Assembly (NCBI GenBank): GCA_948467875.1
Contig: CAOKFZ010000007.1
Span: 1 to 64,000, forward strand
Length of the DNA stretch: 64,000 bases
Reading direction: 5' to 3'
DNA from: an uncultured Clostridium sp.
Lineage (GTDB): Bacteria; Bacillota; Clostridia; TANB77; CAG-508
The notes under the pieces are model-generated. The model was not told the origin of the DNA. It saw only the letters and a list, made by a program, of their open reading frames with translations, and searched no databases. Positions 27,330 through 36,357 of this stretch are shown here, in pieces (position 1 is the first letter of the stretch; each line of letters opens with the position of its first letter). The position numbers and the translations under genes were made by a program.

Positions 27330-28408
27330 CATTCTTCCAATATTGATTTTACAATTCCTCGATCAATTGTGTTTTCAAAAATATTTTTTAGAATAATGAG
27401 CACAATTGGTCCGACTAACATTCCCATAACGCCCATGATTTTAAAGCCTGTATACATAGCAATTAAGGTAAACAGTGGATGAATTCCAATTTTGCTGCTA
27501 ACAATTTTGGGTTCCAAAAATTGCCTGACAACAGACGTAAAAATATATAATCCCAAAATCGAAAAACCAACTGTATATTCCTGATTTAAGAACAAAATAA
27601 TACACCAAGGTATCATCACCGTTCCAGACCCCAAAATTGGGAGGGCATCCACAAACCCAATAAAAATCGCCATTAGAAGCGGATATCCAACATTCATTCC
27701 CATTAAATAAAAAATATTTAGTCCCATCAAAACAATCACAAATGAAATACCAATGAGTATCATTTCAGCTTTTAAATAGCCGCCCAGTGACTTTGTGATT
27801 TTTTCTACGGTTGTAGAAATTTTTCCCAAAATTTTCTTTGGCACATGATGCTCCATTCTGTCCCAAATGTAGATTTTATCAGAAGTAATGAAATACGTGC
27901 CCAAAATCGTAATGACTGTATAAATCAAAATCGTAGGAATGGATTTCAAGCTTTCTAAAAAATTAGTTAACATATTTTTCAAAAATTCCCCCATTTTGCT
28001 GAGCACATCTTCAGAAGATGTTTGAAGCATTTGCCTAACATCGTCTGATAAAGAAATTTTGTCCATGTTCAAACTTTTGATACTAGCATTTACCCAATCA
28101 ATTGCCTTTTCTAAATATGTATTCAAGGCACTAAGCAAATTCGTACTCTCAGAAATCAGCGTAAAAGTTCCCCATGCAATCAATCCCAAAAGAATCAAAA
28201 AAACGGTAACCAGTACAATCACGCTACTGGTTTTTCTGCTAAAATCCGTTTTTTTATGAACCCATTTTATAACTGGCTCCACCAAAAGTGAAATTACATA
28301 GGCAATTAAAAAAGGAATGTAAAACATAAAAAGTTTACTTGCTAAAATTAAAACTAAAATGATTACCACTAACAAACCAACTTTTTTCACAATTGTCATA
28401 CCTTCCAA
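27329..28408 (-). CDS. ytvI: Sporulation membrane protein YtvI-like (AI-2E family)
   Basis: The 359-residue protein has about eight membrane helices with the AI-2E-transporter-family layout: a helical pair at the N-terminus, a long soluble segment (about 85-160), then the conserved C-terminal IGFVDALPILGSGTVMIPWC and PLFTLIAMYTGFKIMGVMG. YtvI-type members are spore-associated. The start is the TTG at 28408 with AAAGGGG nine bases upstream; an ATG three codons later has a tight site. It follows the CBS-domain gene at 22 bp. Confidence 0.85.
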   Translation of the reverse strand: MEGMTIVKKVGLLVVIILVLILASKLFMFYIPFLIAYVISLLVEPVIKWVHKKTDFSRKTSSVIVLVTVFLILLGLIAWGTFTLISESTNLLSALNTYLEKAIDWVNASIKSLNMDKISLSDDVRQMLQTSSEDVLSKMGEFLKNMLTNFLESLKSIPTILIYTVITILGTYFITSDKIYIWDRMEHHVPKKILGKISTTVEKITKSLGGYLKAEMILIGISFVIVLMGLNIFYLMGMNVGYPLLMAIFIGFVDALPILGSGTVMIPWCIILFLNQEYTVGFSILGLYIFTSVVRQFLEPKIVSSKIGIHPLFTLIAMYTGFKIMGVMGMLVGPIVLIILKNIFENTIDRGIVKSILEE

Positions 28409-28430
28409 TTTTAACAGCCCCTTTCTAACT

Positions 28431-28865
28431 TTACTGATTTTGCTGACTACAAATACATTCCATCGTGTCTCCCACTTCCTGTGGTTGTACTTTGTGGTTT
28501 TGCGCTAAATCGCCAATGGTAAGCATTCCAACAATTTGATTATTTTCAATCACTGGCAATCTTCTAATTTGATTTTGAGACATAGTTTGTGTCGCATCTT
28601 CTAATTCTGTATCTGGTGTTGTTTTAATCACTGTTGTTGTCATAATATCAGATGCTTTTGTTTGGTCACAATTTTTGTTATTGGCGATACATCTTGTAAT
28701 AATGTCCCTGTCTGTCACAAATCCAATCACATGATTTTCTTGATTGCAAATCGGAACACAACCAACATTATTTTGCTCCATCAATTTTGCAATTTCTTGC
28801 AAATTCGTATCAGAAGTAGCTCTTACTACTTTTTTGCACATACATTCTTTTACTCTCATTTTCAT
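28431..28865 (-). CDS. Tandem CBS-domain protein
   Basis: The 144-residue protein consists of two CBS domains (about 1-58 and 72-130): NNVGCVPICNQENHVIGFVTDRDII and NQIRRLPVIENNQIVGMLTIGDLAQ. CBS pairs bind adenosyl nucleotides and sense energy state. The N-terminal CMCK and C-terminal CICSQ carry Cys. It is co-directional with ytvI. Confidence 0.9.
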   Translation of the reverse strand: MKMRVKECMCKKVVRATSDTNLQEIAKLMEQNNVGCVPICNQENHVIGFVTDRDIITRCIANNKNCDQTKASDIMTTTVIKTTPDTELEDATQTMSQNQIRRLPVIENNQIVGMLTIGDLAQNHKVQPQEVGDTMECICSQQNQ

Positions 28866-28939
28866 TCCTCACTTCCTATTCTATAAACAATATTTAATAT
28901 GTGCAAATTTTCGCGAATTATACTTTTTATAAAAATTAA

Positions 28940-29000
28940 AATAGAGAGCATATCTATTACTTTTTACTCAAAAATAATAAATATACCCTCTATTTTTTAT
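28940..29000 (-). terminator. Terminator of the 29022-29408 gene
   Basis: Long imperfect hairpin with AAATAGAG/CTCTATTT ends and an AT-rich core, just past the stop. It could act in both directions. Confidence 0.6.
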
Positions 29001-29021
29001 GAATTTTACTACTTTAGAATT

Positions 29022-29408
29022 CTAACTTCTTTCTAAGACCGAAATTCTTTTCTCATGATTAAAAACCTTAATTTCACTTCTTTCCATTCTCGCATCCAAC
29101 TTATGTATCTTCTCAGATTTTTCCTTATTTTTGTCTAATTCTAAAAGAACTGCATCATACATCATGTCAATCTTTTTGCTATACTCTGTTTCAAACAAAA
29201 ATTGCTTGTCTAATATGGTTCTCTCAAGTTGCTTCATTTCCCTTTTTAATTCTTTTTCAACTTGATCAATCTTTTCTGCATTATTTTCTAATTCCATCAC
29301 AACTTGCTCGAATTTCTCATCAATTTCTCGAAATTTTTCATTCAGTCTTTGTTCAAAATCAATCATCCTTTGCCCAAATCCAATTAATAATTCTTTTAAT
29401 TCTTCCAT
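29022..29408 (-). CDS. Coiled-coil protein
   Basis: The 128-residue protein is almost entirely heptad-repeat helix (DEKFEQVVMELENNAEKIDQ, VEKELKREMKQLERTILD). It has no membrane segment and I do not recognise a function. It ends with a variant second coil (MERSEIKVFNHEKRISVLE) similar to proteins often described as generic coiled-coil in clostridia. It is monocistronic. Confidence 0.65.
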   Translation of the reverse strand: MEELKELLIGFGQRMIDFEQRLNEKFREIDEKFEQVVMELENNAEKIDQVEKELKREMKQLERTILDKQFLFETEYSKKIDMMYDAVLLELDKNKEKSEKIHKLDARMERSEIKVFNHEKRISVLERS

Positions 29409-29539
29409 ACTTTCACCACCTTCCTTATTGAATTGAATTTATTTTAACACAAATACATTTTAATTGCAAGCTTTATTTTTGTTTTCTGCTTCCAAAAATC
29501 GACATTTCTCGACAATCACTTTTATCCTAAATCCCTGAC

Positions 29540-29568
29540 TTGCAATTTCTTCCAAAATATGCTATAAT
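29540..29568 (+). promoter_or_regulatory. Sigma-A type promoter of the 24-residue peptide gene
   Basis: TTGCAA, 17 bases, TATAAT. The start of transcription would fall near 29575, giving a short leader before AGGAGG. Confidence 0.75.
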
Positions 29569-29598
29569 TTACATAGAAAAGTATAGGAGGTAAATCTT

Positions 29599-29673
29599 AT
29601 GGAAATATTGCCAATTTTAGTAACAATTGTTGTTATCATTCCACTTTCCATTTTTTTTAAAAGCAAAAAATAA
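29599..29673 (+). CDS. 24-residue membrane peptide
   Basis: A strong TAGGAGG site precedes an ATG that encodes MEILPILVTIVVIIPLSI then FFKSKK. It is a single hydrophobic helix with a charged start and a lysine tail. It has its own good promoter and is followed immediately by a long hairpin that ends in T-rich sequence. The layout (promoter, short hydrophobic peptide, stable hairpin) resembles type I toxin or small regulatory membrane peptide loci, but no antisense RNA can be proved from sequence. Confidence 0.6.
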   Translation: MEILPILVTIVVIIPLSIFFKSKK

Positions 29674-29676
29674 TAG

Positions 29677-29788
29677 CACAAAAAGAAGCTGTTGAAAAAA
29701 CAATATCTTGCGTGAGAAATTTGGGGCAGCGTCCCAAATTTCGCTCGCTTTCCTTTGAAAAGATGTTGTTTTTAACAGCTCTTTTTGC
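29677..29788. repeat. Long imperfect hairpin with embedded palindrome
   Basis: The arms AAAAAGAAGCTGTTG and TAACAGCTCTTTTTG, with inner ACAATATCTT/AAGATGTTGT, enclose the palindrome GCGTGAGAAATTT...AAATTTCGCTCGC (29710-29748). It probably terminates both flanking genes. A very similar palindrome lies at 55302-55336. Confidence 0.65.
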
Positions 29789-30340
29789 TTATTTCAATTT
29801 TTCATTCAATTTTTGATAAACTGGCTTCATATTTTTTTCACTTGTCATTTCTAAAACTTCACTCATATTGACCCATTTTACGCCACTGTTTTCATCTTTT
29901 TTTATGGTTAATGCCTCCTTTTCATCTGCCTCTAACAAAAAGCAACAATCCAAATGCAAATGCGCAGGCACAAATTTTCCATTCTTCACATGACTATCCA
30001 CTGTCAAAATTTGAAGTGCATAAATATCCTTTTGCAAAATTTTGAAATTTTTTAAGCCTGTTTCTTCTTTCACCTCTTTTAATGCCACTTGCAACAAATT
30101 CTGATTGCCATCCGCATGTCCACCAGTCCAAGCCCAAGATTCATAAATATTATGATAAGCCATTAACGCCTTCGTTTTGTTCTGATTCACAATCCAATTA
30201 GAAGCTGTAAAATGGCACAATTTATTTTCTCTTGTCAGCACATCTGCAAACGTTTCTATGTATGTTAGCATCATTTCTTGGTCACTTTTTTCTTGCTCAT
30301 TATAGGGCTTATAATTTTGTATTTGTTTCTTCAAATCCAT
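29789..30340 (-). CDS. Nudix hydrolase
   Basis: Nudix proteins hydrolyse nucleoside diphosphates linked to other moieties. The box is GHADGNQNLLQVALKEVKEE: the first consensus Glu is Gln and the Arg is Lys, but KEVKEETG keeps the metal-binding Glu residues. I start it at the ATG at 30340 (MDLKKQIQ), which directly follows the DUF2000 stop as TAAAATG. The two are translationally coupled, with DUF2000 upstream. About 183 residues. Confidence 0.85.
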   Translation of the reverse strand: MDLKKQIQNYKPYNEQEKSDQEMMLTYIETFADVLTRENKLCHFTASNWIVNQNKTKALMAYHNIYESWAWTGGHADGNQNLLQVALKEVKEETGLKNFKILQKDIYALQILTVDSHVKNGKFVPAHLHLDCCFLLEADEKEALTIKKDENSGVKWVNMSEVLEMTSEKNMKPVYQKLNEKLK

Positions 30341-30341
30341 T

Positions 30342-30770
30342 TTAATCCAATCTCCACAACTGAAATTTACCAGTAATTTCATCTACTTCTTTTGTATTTC
30401 CATAAATAATTGCACCCAAATATTCCAACTTATCATTCTCTTTCGCCTTTATTGCAGCAACTAATTCATCATCTGTTCTTGTTTCTAACATTTCCTTCGG
30501 ATAATCTGCCACCAATAAATGAGGGTTATGTTTGGCACTATCAATCGCTGCCTTTAATTTTCCTTGTTTTACTTTCGTAATAATAAAAGGAAATTGGCTG
30601 ATTCCCAAATGATTTACACCAGATTTATCAGTTATCGTTGGTTTCCCCATAATCTCGCTATCTGAATATTTTCCAATCGCTATAGCAAGATGTCCCATCA
30701 CATTTAGCGCAACAGACGCCTCCACATTCGTGGCTAAAATTCCTACTATTTTTTTATCTTCATAATTCAT
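30342..30770 (-). CDS. DUF2000 family protein
   Basis: The 142-residue cytosolic protein has the family features: VGILATNVEASVALNVMGHLAIAIG near the N-terminus, NHLGISQFPFIITKV in the middle and EYLGAIIYG near the end. The fold resembles peptidyl-tRNA hydrolase type 2 proteins, but the role is undefined. It is co-transcribed with the Nudix gene. Confidence 0.8.
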   Translation of the reverse strand: MNYEDKKIVGILATNVEASVALNVMGHLAIAIGKYSDSEIMGKPTITDKSGVNHLGISQFPFIITKVKQGKLKAAIDSAKHNPHLLVADYPKEMLETRTDDELVAAIKAKENDKLEYLGAIIYGNTKEVDEITGKFQLWRLD

Positions 30771-30795
30771 ATTTTTAATCTCCTTTATTTAAATT

Positions 30796-30888
30796 TTAAT
30801 TTTCAAACAAAGGAGAAACAACATTTTCAAGCACTTCTATTTTTGCCCATAGTTCTCCGCCATGCATTTTTCTAGTATATCTTGGCAT
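30796..30888 (-). CDS. Small 30-residue open frame
   Basis: A strong AGGAGG seven bases upstream of ATG starts MPRYTRKMHGGELWAKIEVL plus ten residues, ending 25 bp before the DUF2000 ATG. It may be a leader peptide or small protein of the DUF2000-Nudix operon. I know no family. Confidence 0.4.
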   Translation of the reverse strand: MPRYTRKMHGGELWAKIEVLENVVSPLFEN

Positions 30889-30999
30889 TTGGAACCTCCT
30901 AACCTAATTTTTCACTATATTCAGTATAGTTTTCATAATTAGTCTCCTATTTTTATTATATCTTAATTTTCCATAAATTGCAAGTAAAATTTGCTCATT

Positions 31000-31818
31000 T
31001 TATTTCTCTCTAAATTCACTTCTTCTTTTTTCAAAAAAATCAAAAAAATATTTCACATTTTCCAGCTCATTCCATGTTTGCACCTCATAATTGGGTGTAT
31101 CTAAATTATAAATTTTTGCCTCCAGCATTCCCAACATAAATGGCGAATGAGTGGCAATAATAAATTGCACCCCCAAATAACGTGCCATTTGATTCAATTG
31201 CTCTGCCAGCTTCACTTGATTTTGTGGCGAAAGTGACACTTCTGGCTCATCTAACAAATACAAACAATCTGGCAAAAGATTATCCTCTAAAATTTGCAAA
31301 GTTGTCTCCCCATTGGAATATTTTTCCTGCGCAAACGCAAACCTCGCAAATTGCTTTTCCCCTTCTGCTGTCTGCAAAAATTCCTTCGCATTTTGCACGC
31401 CTCTTTCCCTTGCCAAATTGCTCTCTATACTTTCCTCTAACACTGCTGATTGCTGAATTTTTCTAATTTCATACAAAATTTCTTCACTTTTGATATAACG
31501 ACTATTTTCTGGAACCTTTTTTCGTTTCCTACCAAACTCATCTTCCCCTAATTCATATTCACATAAAGCAGCAAACTCTTCAAAATAGCCTTGTGTTCCT
31601 TCTACTCCTGAATTACTTCTCTCTTTCCCCTTCAAATTTAATTTATGTGCCATCACATTCAAAATCGTGGACTTTCCACATCCATTATTGCCATATAAGA
31701 CCGTAATTGGCTGAAAAATAAAAATATCTGGCTCCTTATTTTTCAACACATTAAATGGATAAATATGACCATTTTTATTTCTATATTCACTTAACTGAAA
31801 CGTTTTTAAATAGACCAT
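31000..31818 (-). CDS. ABC-type ATPase, AAA_21/SMC-like
   Basis: This 272-residue soluble ATPase has Walker A GNNGCGKSTIL (about 46-56), the ABC signature-like KYSNGETTLQIL, Walker B CLYLLDEPEVSLSPQ and an H-loop IATHSPFML. There is no membrane domain partner, so this is not a transporter but a DNA-repair or defence-type AAA_21/RecF-like ATPase. It is monocistronic. The biological target is unknown. Confidence 0.85.
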   Translation of the reverse strand: MVYLKTFQLSEYRNKNGHIYPFNVLKNKEPDIFIFQPITVLYGNNGCGKSTILNVMAHKLNLKGKERSNSGVEGTQGYFEEFAALCEYELGEDEFGRKRKKVPENSRYIKSEEILYEIRKIQQSAVLEESIESNLARERGVQNAKEFLQTAEGEKQFARFAFAQEKYSNGETTLQILEDNLLPDCLYLLDEPEVSLSPQNQVKLAEQLNQMARYLGVQFIIATHSPFMLGMLEAKIYNLDTPNYEVQTWNELENVKYFFDFFEKRRSEFREK

Positions 31819-31889
31819 TCTGCCTCCTTTTTATTAACAGAAAAACTACTCATAATTTCTTACAAGTAGTTCTTCCCTTTCACTTATTC

Positions 31890-32564
31890 TTAGTTATAGA
31901 TATGTTTGATGCCCAAGTCCATAATCACAACATCATCATCTTGGTCCACCATAAACTTAACAGCTTTTGCTGCTGTGCTTACTTTAAGAGCATTTGTCAG
32001 ATCCTTATCTGGTAAGCCATTCTTGGCAAATAAACCAGTTTGTATGGTTCCTGGATAAAATCCCTGCACACGGATTCCTTGGGGCAAAAGCTCACTTTGC
32101 ATTGCTTTTGTAAAACCAGTAATCGCCCACTTAGAAGCTGTATAAACCGAATAATCTGCTTTCCAATTGACACCTGCCGTAGAATCTACATTAATAATCA
32201 AACCACTTTTCTGTTTTTTCATATAAGGCACAACCGCTTTCGTCATATAGATAACACCTTTTACATTAATGTCAATCACTTGACTGATTTTAGCAAAGTC
32301 GTTATCTTCCAACTTACCGACAATCCATGTCCCTGCATTGTTAATCAAACAATCAATTTTGCCATATTTTTCATAAATCTGAGCAACCGTGTTTTCCACT
32401 TGTTGTGGATTCGTAACATCACAAACATGGTAATCAAAACCGCTATCCCTTAATGTTTCTTCTGTCCTTCCTAGAACAATAACCGTATTTTCTTTTGACA
32501 ATAGTTTGGCAGTCTCTAAGCCTAGTCCTTCACTGCCACCAGTAATTACAATAATTTTATTCAT
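31890..32564 (-). CDS. Short-chain dehydrogenase/reductase
   Basis: The 224-residue NAD(P)-binding enzyme has the glycine-rich GGSEGLGLETAK at the N-terminus, NNAG (residues near 76), the catalytic Ser and YxxxK in YSVYTASKWAITG and the PG motif after QGFYPGTI. The ATG at 32564 has AAGGAG seven bases upstream; the open frame continues 13 codons further. The substrate is unknown. Confidence 0.92.
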   Translation of the reverse strand: MNKIIVITGGSEGLGLETAKLLSKENTVIVLGRTEETLRDSGFDYHVCDVTNPQQVENTVAQIYEKYGKIDCLINNAGTWIVGKLEDNDFAKISQVIDINVKGVIYMTKAVVPYMKKQKSGLIINVDSTAGVNWKADYSVYTASKWAITGFTKAMQSELLPQGIRVQGFYPGTIQTGLFAKNGLPDKDLTNALKVSTAAKAVKFMVDQDDDVVIMDLGIKHIYN

Positions 32565-32720
32565 AATTTTTCTCCTTCTATTTATTTTTATATGGTATAT
32601 CACAAATCCAAGTAAAAGTCAAGCAAAATTTTCCGAACATTTTTTCTGAAAACCCTTGACATTTTTCCAAAAAGCTTATACAATATCACAAACAAAAGTT
32701 TTGTTATGGAAGGAGTTAAA

Positions 32721-33419
32721 ATGAGCTTTTTACGTGCCACAAATGATGTTATCACATATACGGTTGACCAAACTTCAAATTCTAGTCTCTATATCTCCAT
32801 TCACAATGGCGAAGTCATTGTAAAAGCTCCCACTTACTATACGCAACAACAAATTCAATCTGTGGTTGAACAAAAGAAAAATTGGATTTTAAAACATCTC
32901 AAAGAATATATCGAAGCGGAAAATATTCGTACCCAAAAAGTCAATCAAAAACCAATTTCCATTTTAGGCAAACCCTATGATATTCTTTTAAAATACGAAG
33001 CCACCAAAAATCCGACTTTAAATCTTTATCATAAATATGTAGAAATCATTTTGCCAGCCAAATATATTGATTTAGATAAAACGAAAATCATCCATGCTAC
33101 GATTTCAAAAATGTACACTTCCCTTGCTAAAGATGAAATTGAAAATACAATGGAAGACATCCGACACCAACTAGGCTTTGCCCCCGAGGATTTCAAGATA
33201 CAAGATTTGGGAAATTTGCTTGCCAAATGTTCCAATGACATCATTACCATCCATCCTTGTATCATGCAATATTCCAGAGAAATCATACGTTTTGTCATCA
33301 CACATGAATTTTGTCATTTAAAATACAAAAATCATACCAAAAGTTTTTATGAATTAATGGAAAAACACATTTTTAATTATGAAGAAATCGCAAAACAAAC
33401 AAAAAATTTAAAATTTTAA
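32721..33419 (+). CDS. YgjP-like M48 metallopeptidase
   Basis: The 232-residue protein has the zinc motif HEFCHLKYKNHTKSFYELMEKH (HExxH with a downstream Glu/His), the signature of the YgjP/DUF45 SprT-like family. The lead-in IQSVVEQKKNWILKHL is also typical. The start is the ATG at 32721 with AAGGAG upstream. It sits alone before glmS. Confidence 0.85.
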   Translation: MSFLRATNDVITYTVDQTSNSSLYISIHNGEVIVKAPTYYTQQQIQSVVEQKKNWILKHLKEYIEAENIRTQKVNQKPISILGKPYDILLKYEATKNPTLNLYHKYVEIILPAKYIDLDKTKIIHATISKMYTSLAKDEIENTMEDIRHQLGFAPEDFKIQDLGNLLAKCSNDIITIHPCIMQYSREIIRFVITHEFCHLKYKNHTKSFYELMEKHIFNYEEIAKQTKNLKF

Positions 33420-33509
33420 ATTTTTTTATACAATTTTCACGAAATAGACACAATTATGTTTTATACTTTTATATTATATAATAAAATATTTGATTTTAAG
33501 GAGGATATT

Positions 33510-35348
33510 ATGTGTGGAATTGTTGGCTACATAGGGAACCAAAAAGCGGAACCTATTTTAATTGAAGGACTTTCAAAATTAGAATACAGAGGATATGACT
33601 CTGCTGGTCTTACCATTTTAGAAAAAGAAAATTTTAAAACCATAAAAAATAAAGGAAGGGTAAAAGAATTATCTGAAATTACTAATCGAGAAAATTTATC
33701 TGGAACCATTGGAATTGCTCATACTCGTTGGGCAACACATGGAAAACCATCTTCTACAAATTCTCATCCGCATAACGATAATTCTAACACTTTTTCAGTT
33801 GTTCATAACGGCATTATCGAAAATTATCAAGAGCTTAGAAAATTTTTAGGTGAAAATGGCTATCATTTTTTGTCAGAAACTGATACAGAAGTCATTCCAA
33901 ATTTAATTCACTATTATTTTTCCAATGGGAAAGACAACTCACAAAATGGATTTTTAAAAGCGGTCAATCATGCGACTAAAGATTTAAAAGGAAGTTTTGC
34001 CATTGGTGTGCTTTGTACGCATTTTCCAGATATTATGATTACTGTCAAAAAAGACAGCCCACTTGTCATTGGAAAAGGCGATGGCGAGAACTTTATCAGT
34101 TCTGATATCCCTGCTTATCTTGCCTTTACACATCAATTTTACTTTTTGAAAGACAACGAATTTGCTGTCATTTCTAAAGATTCTATTGATTTTTACGACA
34201 ATAAATTAACAAAAATTGAGAAAGAAATTTCTCAAATTGATTGGGATGCCACTTCTGCTGAAAAAAACGGCTATGAAGATTTCATGTTAAAAGAAATTTA
34301 CGAGCAACCAAACTCTATTCGTGAAACCATTGGAAATCATTTGAGTTTAAGTGCTCCTTGTCAATTTAATGAATTGAATTTTAGTAAAGAATTTTTGAGC
34401 CAAATCCATAAAATTTATATTGTCGCTTGTGGAACCGCTATGTACGCTGGACTTACTGCCAAAACATTACTCGAAAATATCTGCGAAATTAACACCGAGG
34501 TGGATGTTGCTTCTGAATTTAGATATCGAAATCCACTGATTGACAAAAATACATTATGTATCTTTATCACGCAATCTGGCGAAACTGCTGATACCATCGC
34601 AGCCCTAAAACTTGCTAAAGCAAAAGGTGCTACAACTTTGGCTGTATCAAATGTTGAAGGAAGTTCTATCACAAGAGAAGCAGATTTCGTAACCTACACT
34701 CATGCTGGTCCCGAAATTGCAGTTGCTTCTACAAAAGCCTATACTTCCCAAATTACTTTGCTTAGCATCTTAGTGATTTATTTTGCAGAAATTTTAGGAA
34801 AAGATACAAAAACATTAGAAGAGATAAAAAAATCAATTTTAGAATTGCCCGCAAAAGCAGAGCAATTGCTGTCTGACGTTACAGAAATCAAACATTTTGC
34901 TCATGAAGTTTATCAAGTAAAAGATGTTTTCTTCCTTGGCAGAGGCTTAGATTATAATAGTAGTGTAGAAGGCTCACTAAAGCTAAAAGAAATTTCCTAT
35001 ATTCATTCAGAGGCATTTTACAGTGGAGAATTAAAACATGGACCAATTGCTTTAATCGAAAAAGACACTTTAGTTGTTTCTGTTTTGACTGTCGCAGACT
35101 TAATGGATAAATCCATTAGTAATATTCAGGAAGTCATTACACGTGGTGCAAAAACTTTGATTATTACAGACAAAAATTTAGAAAACTCTAATTTCACAAA
35201 AATTATCAAAGTGCCTGAAACCAACCAGTTTTTAACTCCAATTTTATCCATTCTTCCACTTCAATTATTTGCTTACTTCATTTCAAAAGAAAAAGGATTG
35301 GATGTAGATAAACCACGAAACTTAGCAAAATCCGTTACGGTTGAGTAA
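33510..35348 (+). CDS. glmS: Glucosamine-6-phosphate synthase
   Basis: GlmS makes glucosamine-6-phosphate from fructose-6-phosphate and glutamine, feeding peptidoglycan precursors. The glutaminase domain starts with Met-Cys-Gly (N-terminal nucleophile Cys after processing: MCGIVGYIGNQKAEPIL). Two SIS sugar-isomerase domains follow (AMYAGLTAKTLL; DVFFLGRGLDYN), ending with the family tail KPRNLAKSVTVE. The ATG at 33510 has an AAGGAGG five bases upstream. No glmS ribozyme is recognisable in the 90 bp leader. No in-frame CGG. Confidence 0.97.
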   Translation: MCGIVGYIGNQKAEPILIEGLSKLEYRGYDSAGLTILEKENFKTIKNKGRVKELSEITNRENLSGTIGIAHTRWATHGKPSSTNSHPHNDNSNTFSVVHNGIIENYQELRKFLGENGYHFLSETDTEVIPNLIHYYFSNGKDNSQNGFLKAVNHATKDLKGSFAIGVLCTHFPDIMITVKKDSPLVIGKGDGENFISSDIPAYLAFTHQFYFLKDNEFAVISKDSIDFYDNKLTKIEKEISQIDWDATSAEKNGYEDFMLKEIYEQPNSIRETIGNHLSLSAPCQFNELNFSKEFLSQIHKIYIVACGTAMYAGLTAKTLLENICEINTEVDVASEFRYRNPLIDKNTLCIFITQSGETADTIAALKLAKAKGATTLAVSNVEGSSITREADFVTYTHAGPEIAVASTKAYTSQITLLSILVIYFAEILGKDTKTLEEIKKSILELPAKAEQLLSDVTEIKHFAHEVYQVKDVFFLGRGLDYNSSVEGSLKLKEISYIHSEAFYSGELKHGPIALIEKDTLVVSVLTVADLMDKSISNIQEVITRGAKTLIITDKNLENSNFTKIIKVPETNQFLTPILSILPLQLFAYFISKEKGLDVDKPRNLAKSVTVE

Positions 35349-35361
35349 AAAACACTAAATA

Positions 35362-35413
35362 TAAAAAAAGTAAACGCCTGCAATACTGCAAACTTGTAGA
35401 CGTTACTTTTTTT
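35362..35413. terminator. Bidirectional terminator between glmS and the 35418 gene
   Basis: Hairpin GTAAACG/CGTTAC with an inner TGCAA-type stem, flanked by A7 and T7 tracts, between convergent genes. Confidence 0.75.
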
Positions 35414-35417
35414 AATT

Positions 35418-35951
35418 TTAAATTTCTGTTATAGCAAAATATCCAATCGCCTCATATCTAAAAACAAATCCATCATTCCAAATACTATTAATTCTGGTTG
35501 GACCCAATTTAAAATTAGGCTGGATAATTTGAGGTTGTGATTTTTTCCACTTTTGAAACCATAATCCAGTCTGTTTGTCCCGCCGAATGAAATGAAAATC
35601 ACCCACTTTCGATTTTTTATTTGGCAAAGAATAGAATGCTTTTATCAGATATTCGTTTTCTCCTAAAATTATCTTATCCTTTAGACCAAGTCGTCTAAAC
35701 CTCTTTCCAAGGGTCTCTAAATCAATGTAGACTTTAGTCATTAGTTCTTCAGGTTCTCTCCCGTAATATTTCAAATTCTGAGAAAATCCTGGATTACAAA
35801 TATCTTTTGGATACATAATTCCAAGAGCATAAGCATAACAATTAATCATTTCTTCTAAATTGGAAGCAAATGTTATAGAAACTCCCTCATGAAATAAATC
35901 TTCTGACCGAACAATTGTATTCTTAATTTCTTCTATGCCAATATTAAGCAT
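35418..35951 (-). CDS. Protein of the NCYAYALG / HFxR cysteine-hydrolase-like type; contains CGG CGG as triplets
   Basis: The 177-residue protein contains NCYAYALGIMYP and later DFHFIRRDKQTGLWFQKW, a pairing seen in a loosely described family where Cys and His resemble papain-like catalytic residues. I call a hydrolase only tentatively. It is monocistronic, with terminators at its 3' side. The start is the ATG at 35951, eight bases after AAAGGGG. It has two consecutive in-frame CGG codons (35585-35580) in the I-R-R-D stretch. The first falls at a position that is Arg in the family pattern, and the +1 frame does not fit, so here CGG acts as an ordinary triplet. This is evidence against universal recoding. 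Confidence 0.6.
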   Translation of the reverse strand: MLNIGIEEIKNTIVRSEDLFHEGVSITFASNLEEMINCYAYALGIMYPKDICNPGFSQNLKYYGREPEELMTKVYIDLETLGKRFRRLGLKDKIILGENEYLIKAFYSLPNKKSKVGDFHFIRRDKQTGLWFQKWKKSQPQIIQPNFKLGPTRINSIWNDGFVFRYEAIGYFAITEI

Positions 35952-36099
35952 AATCATTGCCCCTTTCTTAATTATCTTAAAAAATTTTTTTCTATTTTGA
36001 CTTCTTATTTTTTATTATACTATATTTACATAAAATTGTCAAATTTCCTTTCCACTAAACTGCTGATATCTTAAAATCATTTAGGATAAAACGTAAAAA

Positions 36100-36320
36100 A
36101 AGCAAAAAATTACCCCACGTCTAGCCGTAAGATGCTAAATTTTTATGGACCTGTACTCACACAGGTGGGTGCTCTCCTAAATACTCCTGGGTTTCTTGAA
36201 GGATTTCTCGTTCAAGCATACACGCCATATTCAGAGTCGAACTCCCTTATCCAAAACTTGTAGGTTCTAAAAATTCAGTCTACACGTACTTCGTAGGGTA
36301 CTTTATTTAGTATTTTGTTG
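36100..36320 (-). ncRNA. ssrS: Structured RNA, probably 6S RNA
   Basis: The 568 bp between the 35418 gene and pflB holds a small RNA gene on the minus strand. A strong promoter precedes it and a T-rich end (GTAATTTTTTGCTTTTTT) closes it. The 5' and 3' parts pair as a long rod: CTGAATTTTTA with TAAAAATTTAG, and ACGT/TAG with CTA/ACGT. A purine-rich asymmetric interior (AGGAGAGCACCCACCTGTG) lies between. Length about 220 nt, rod-like shape and intergenic location fit 6S RNA, which binds sigma-A RNA polymerase. I recognise it by outline, not by exact consensus. Confidence 0.55.
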
Positions 36321-36328
36321 TTAATTAC

Positions 36329-36357
36329 ATTATAGCATATTTTTTTCGAATTTGCAA
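36329..36357 (-). promoter_or_regulatory. Promoter of the 6S-like RNA
   Basis: TTGCAA, 17 bases, TATAAT on the minus strand. Transcription would begin near 36320. Confidence 0.75.

Noticed and set aside
33420..33509. glmS ribozyme before glmS
   Set aside because: The leader is only about 90 bp, AT-rich, and shows no ribozyme-like core.
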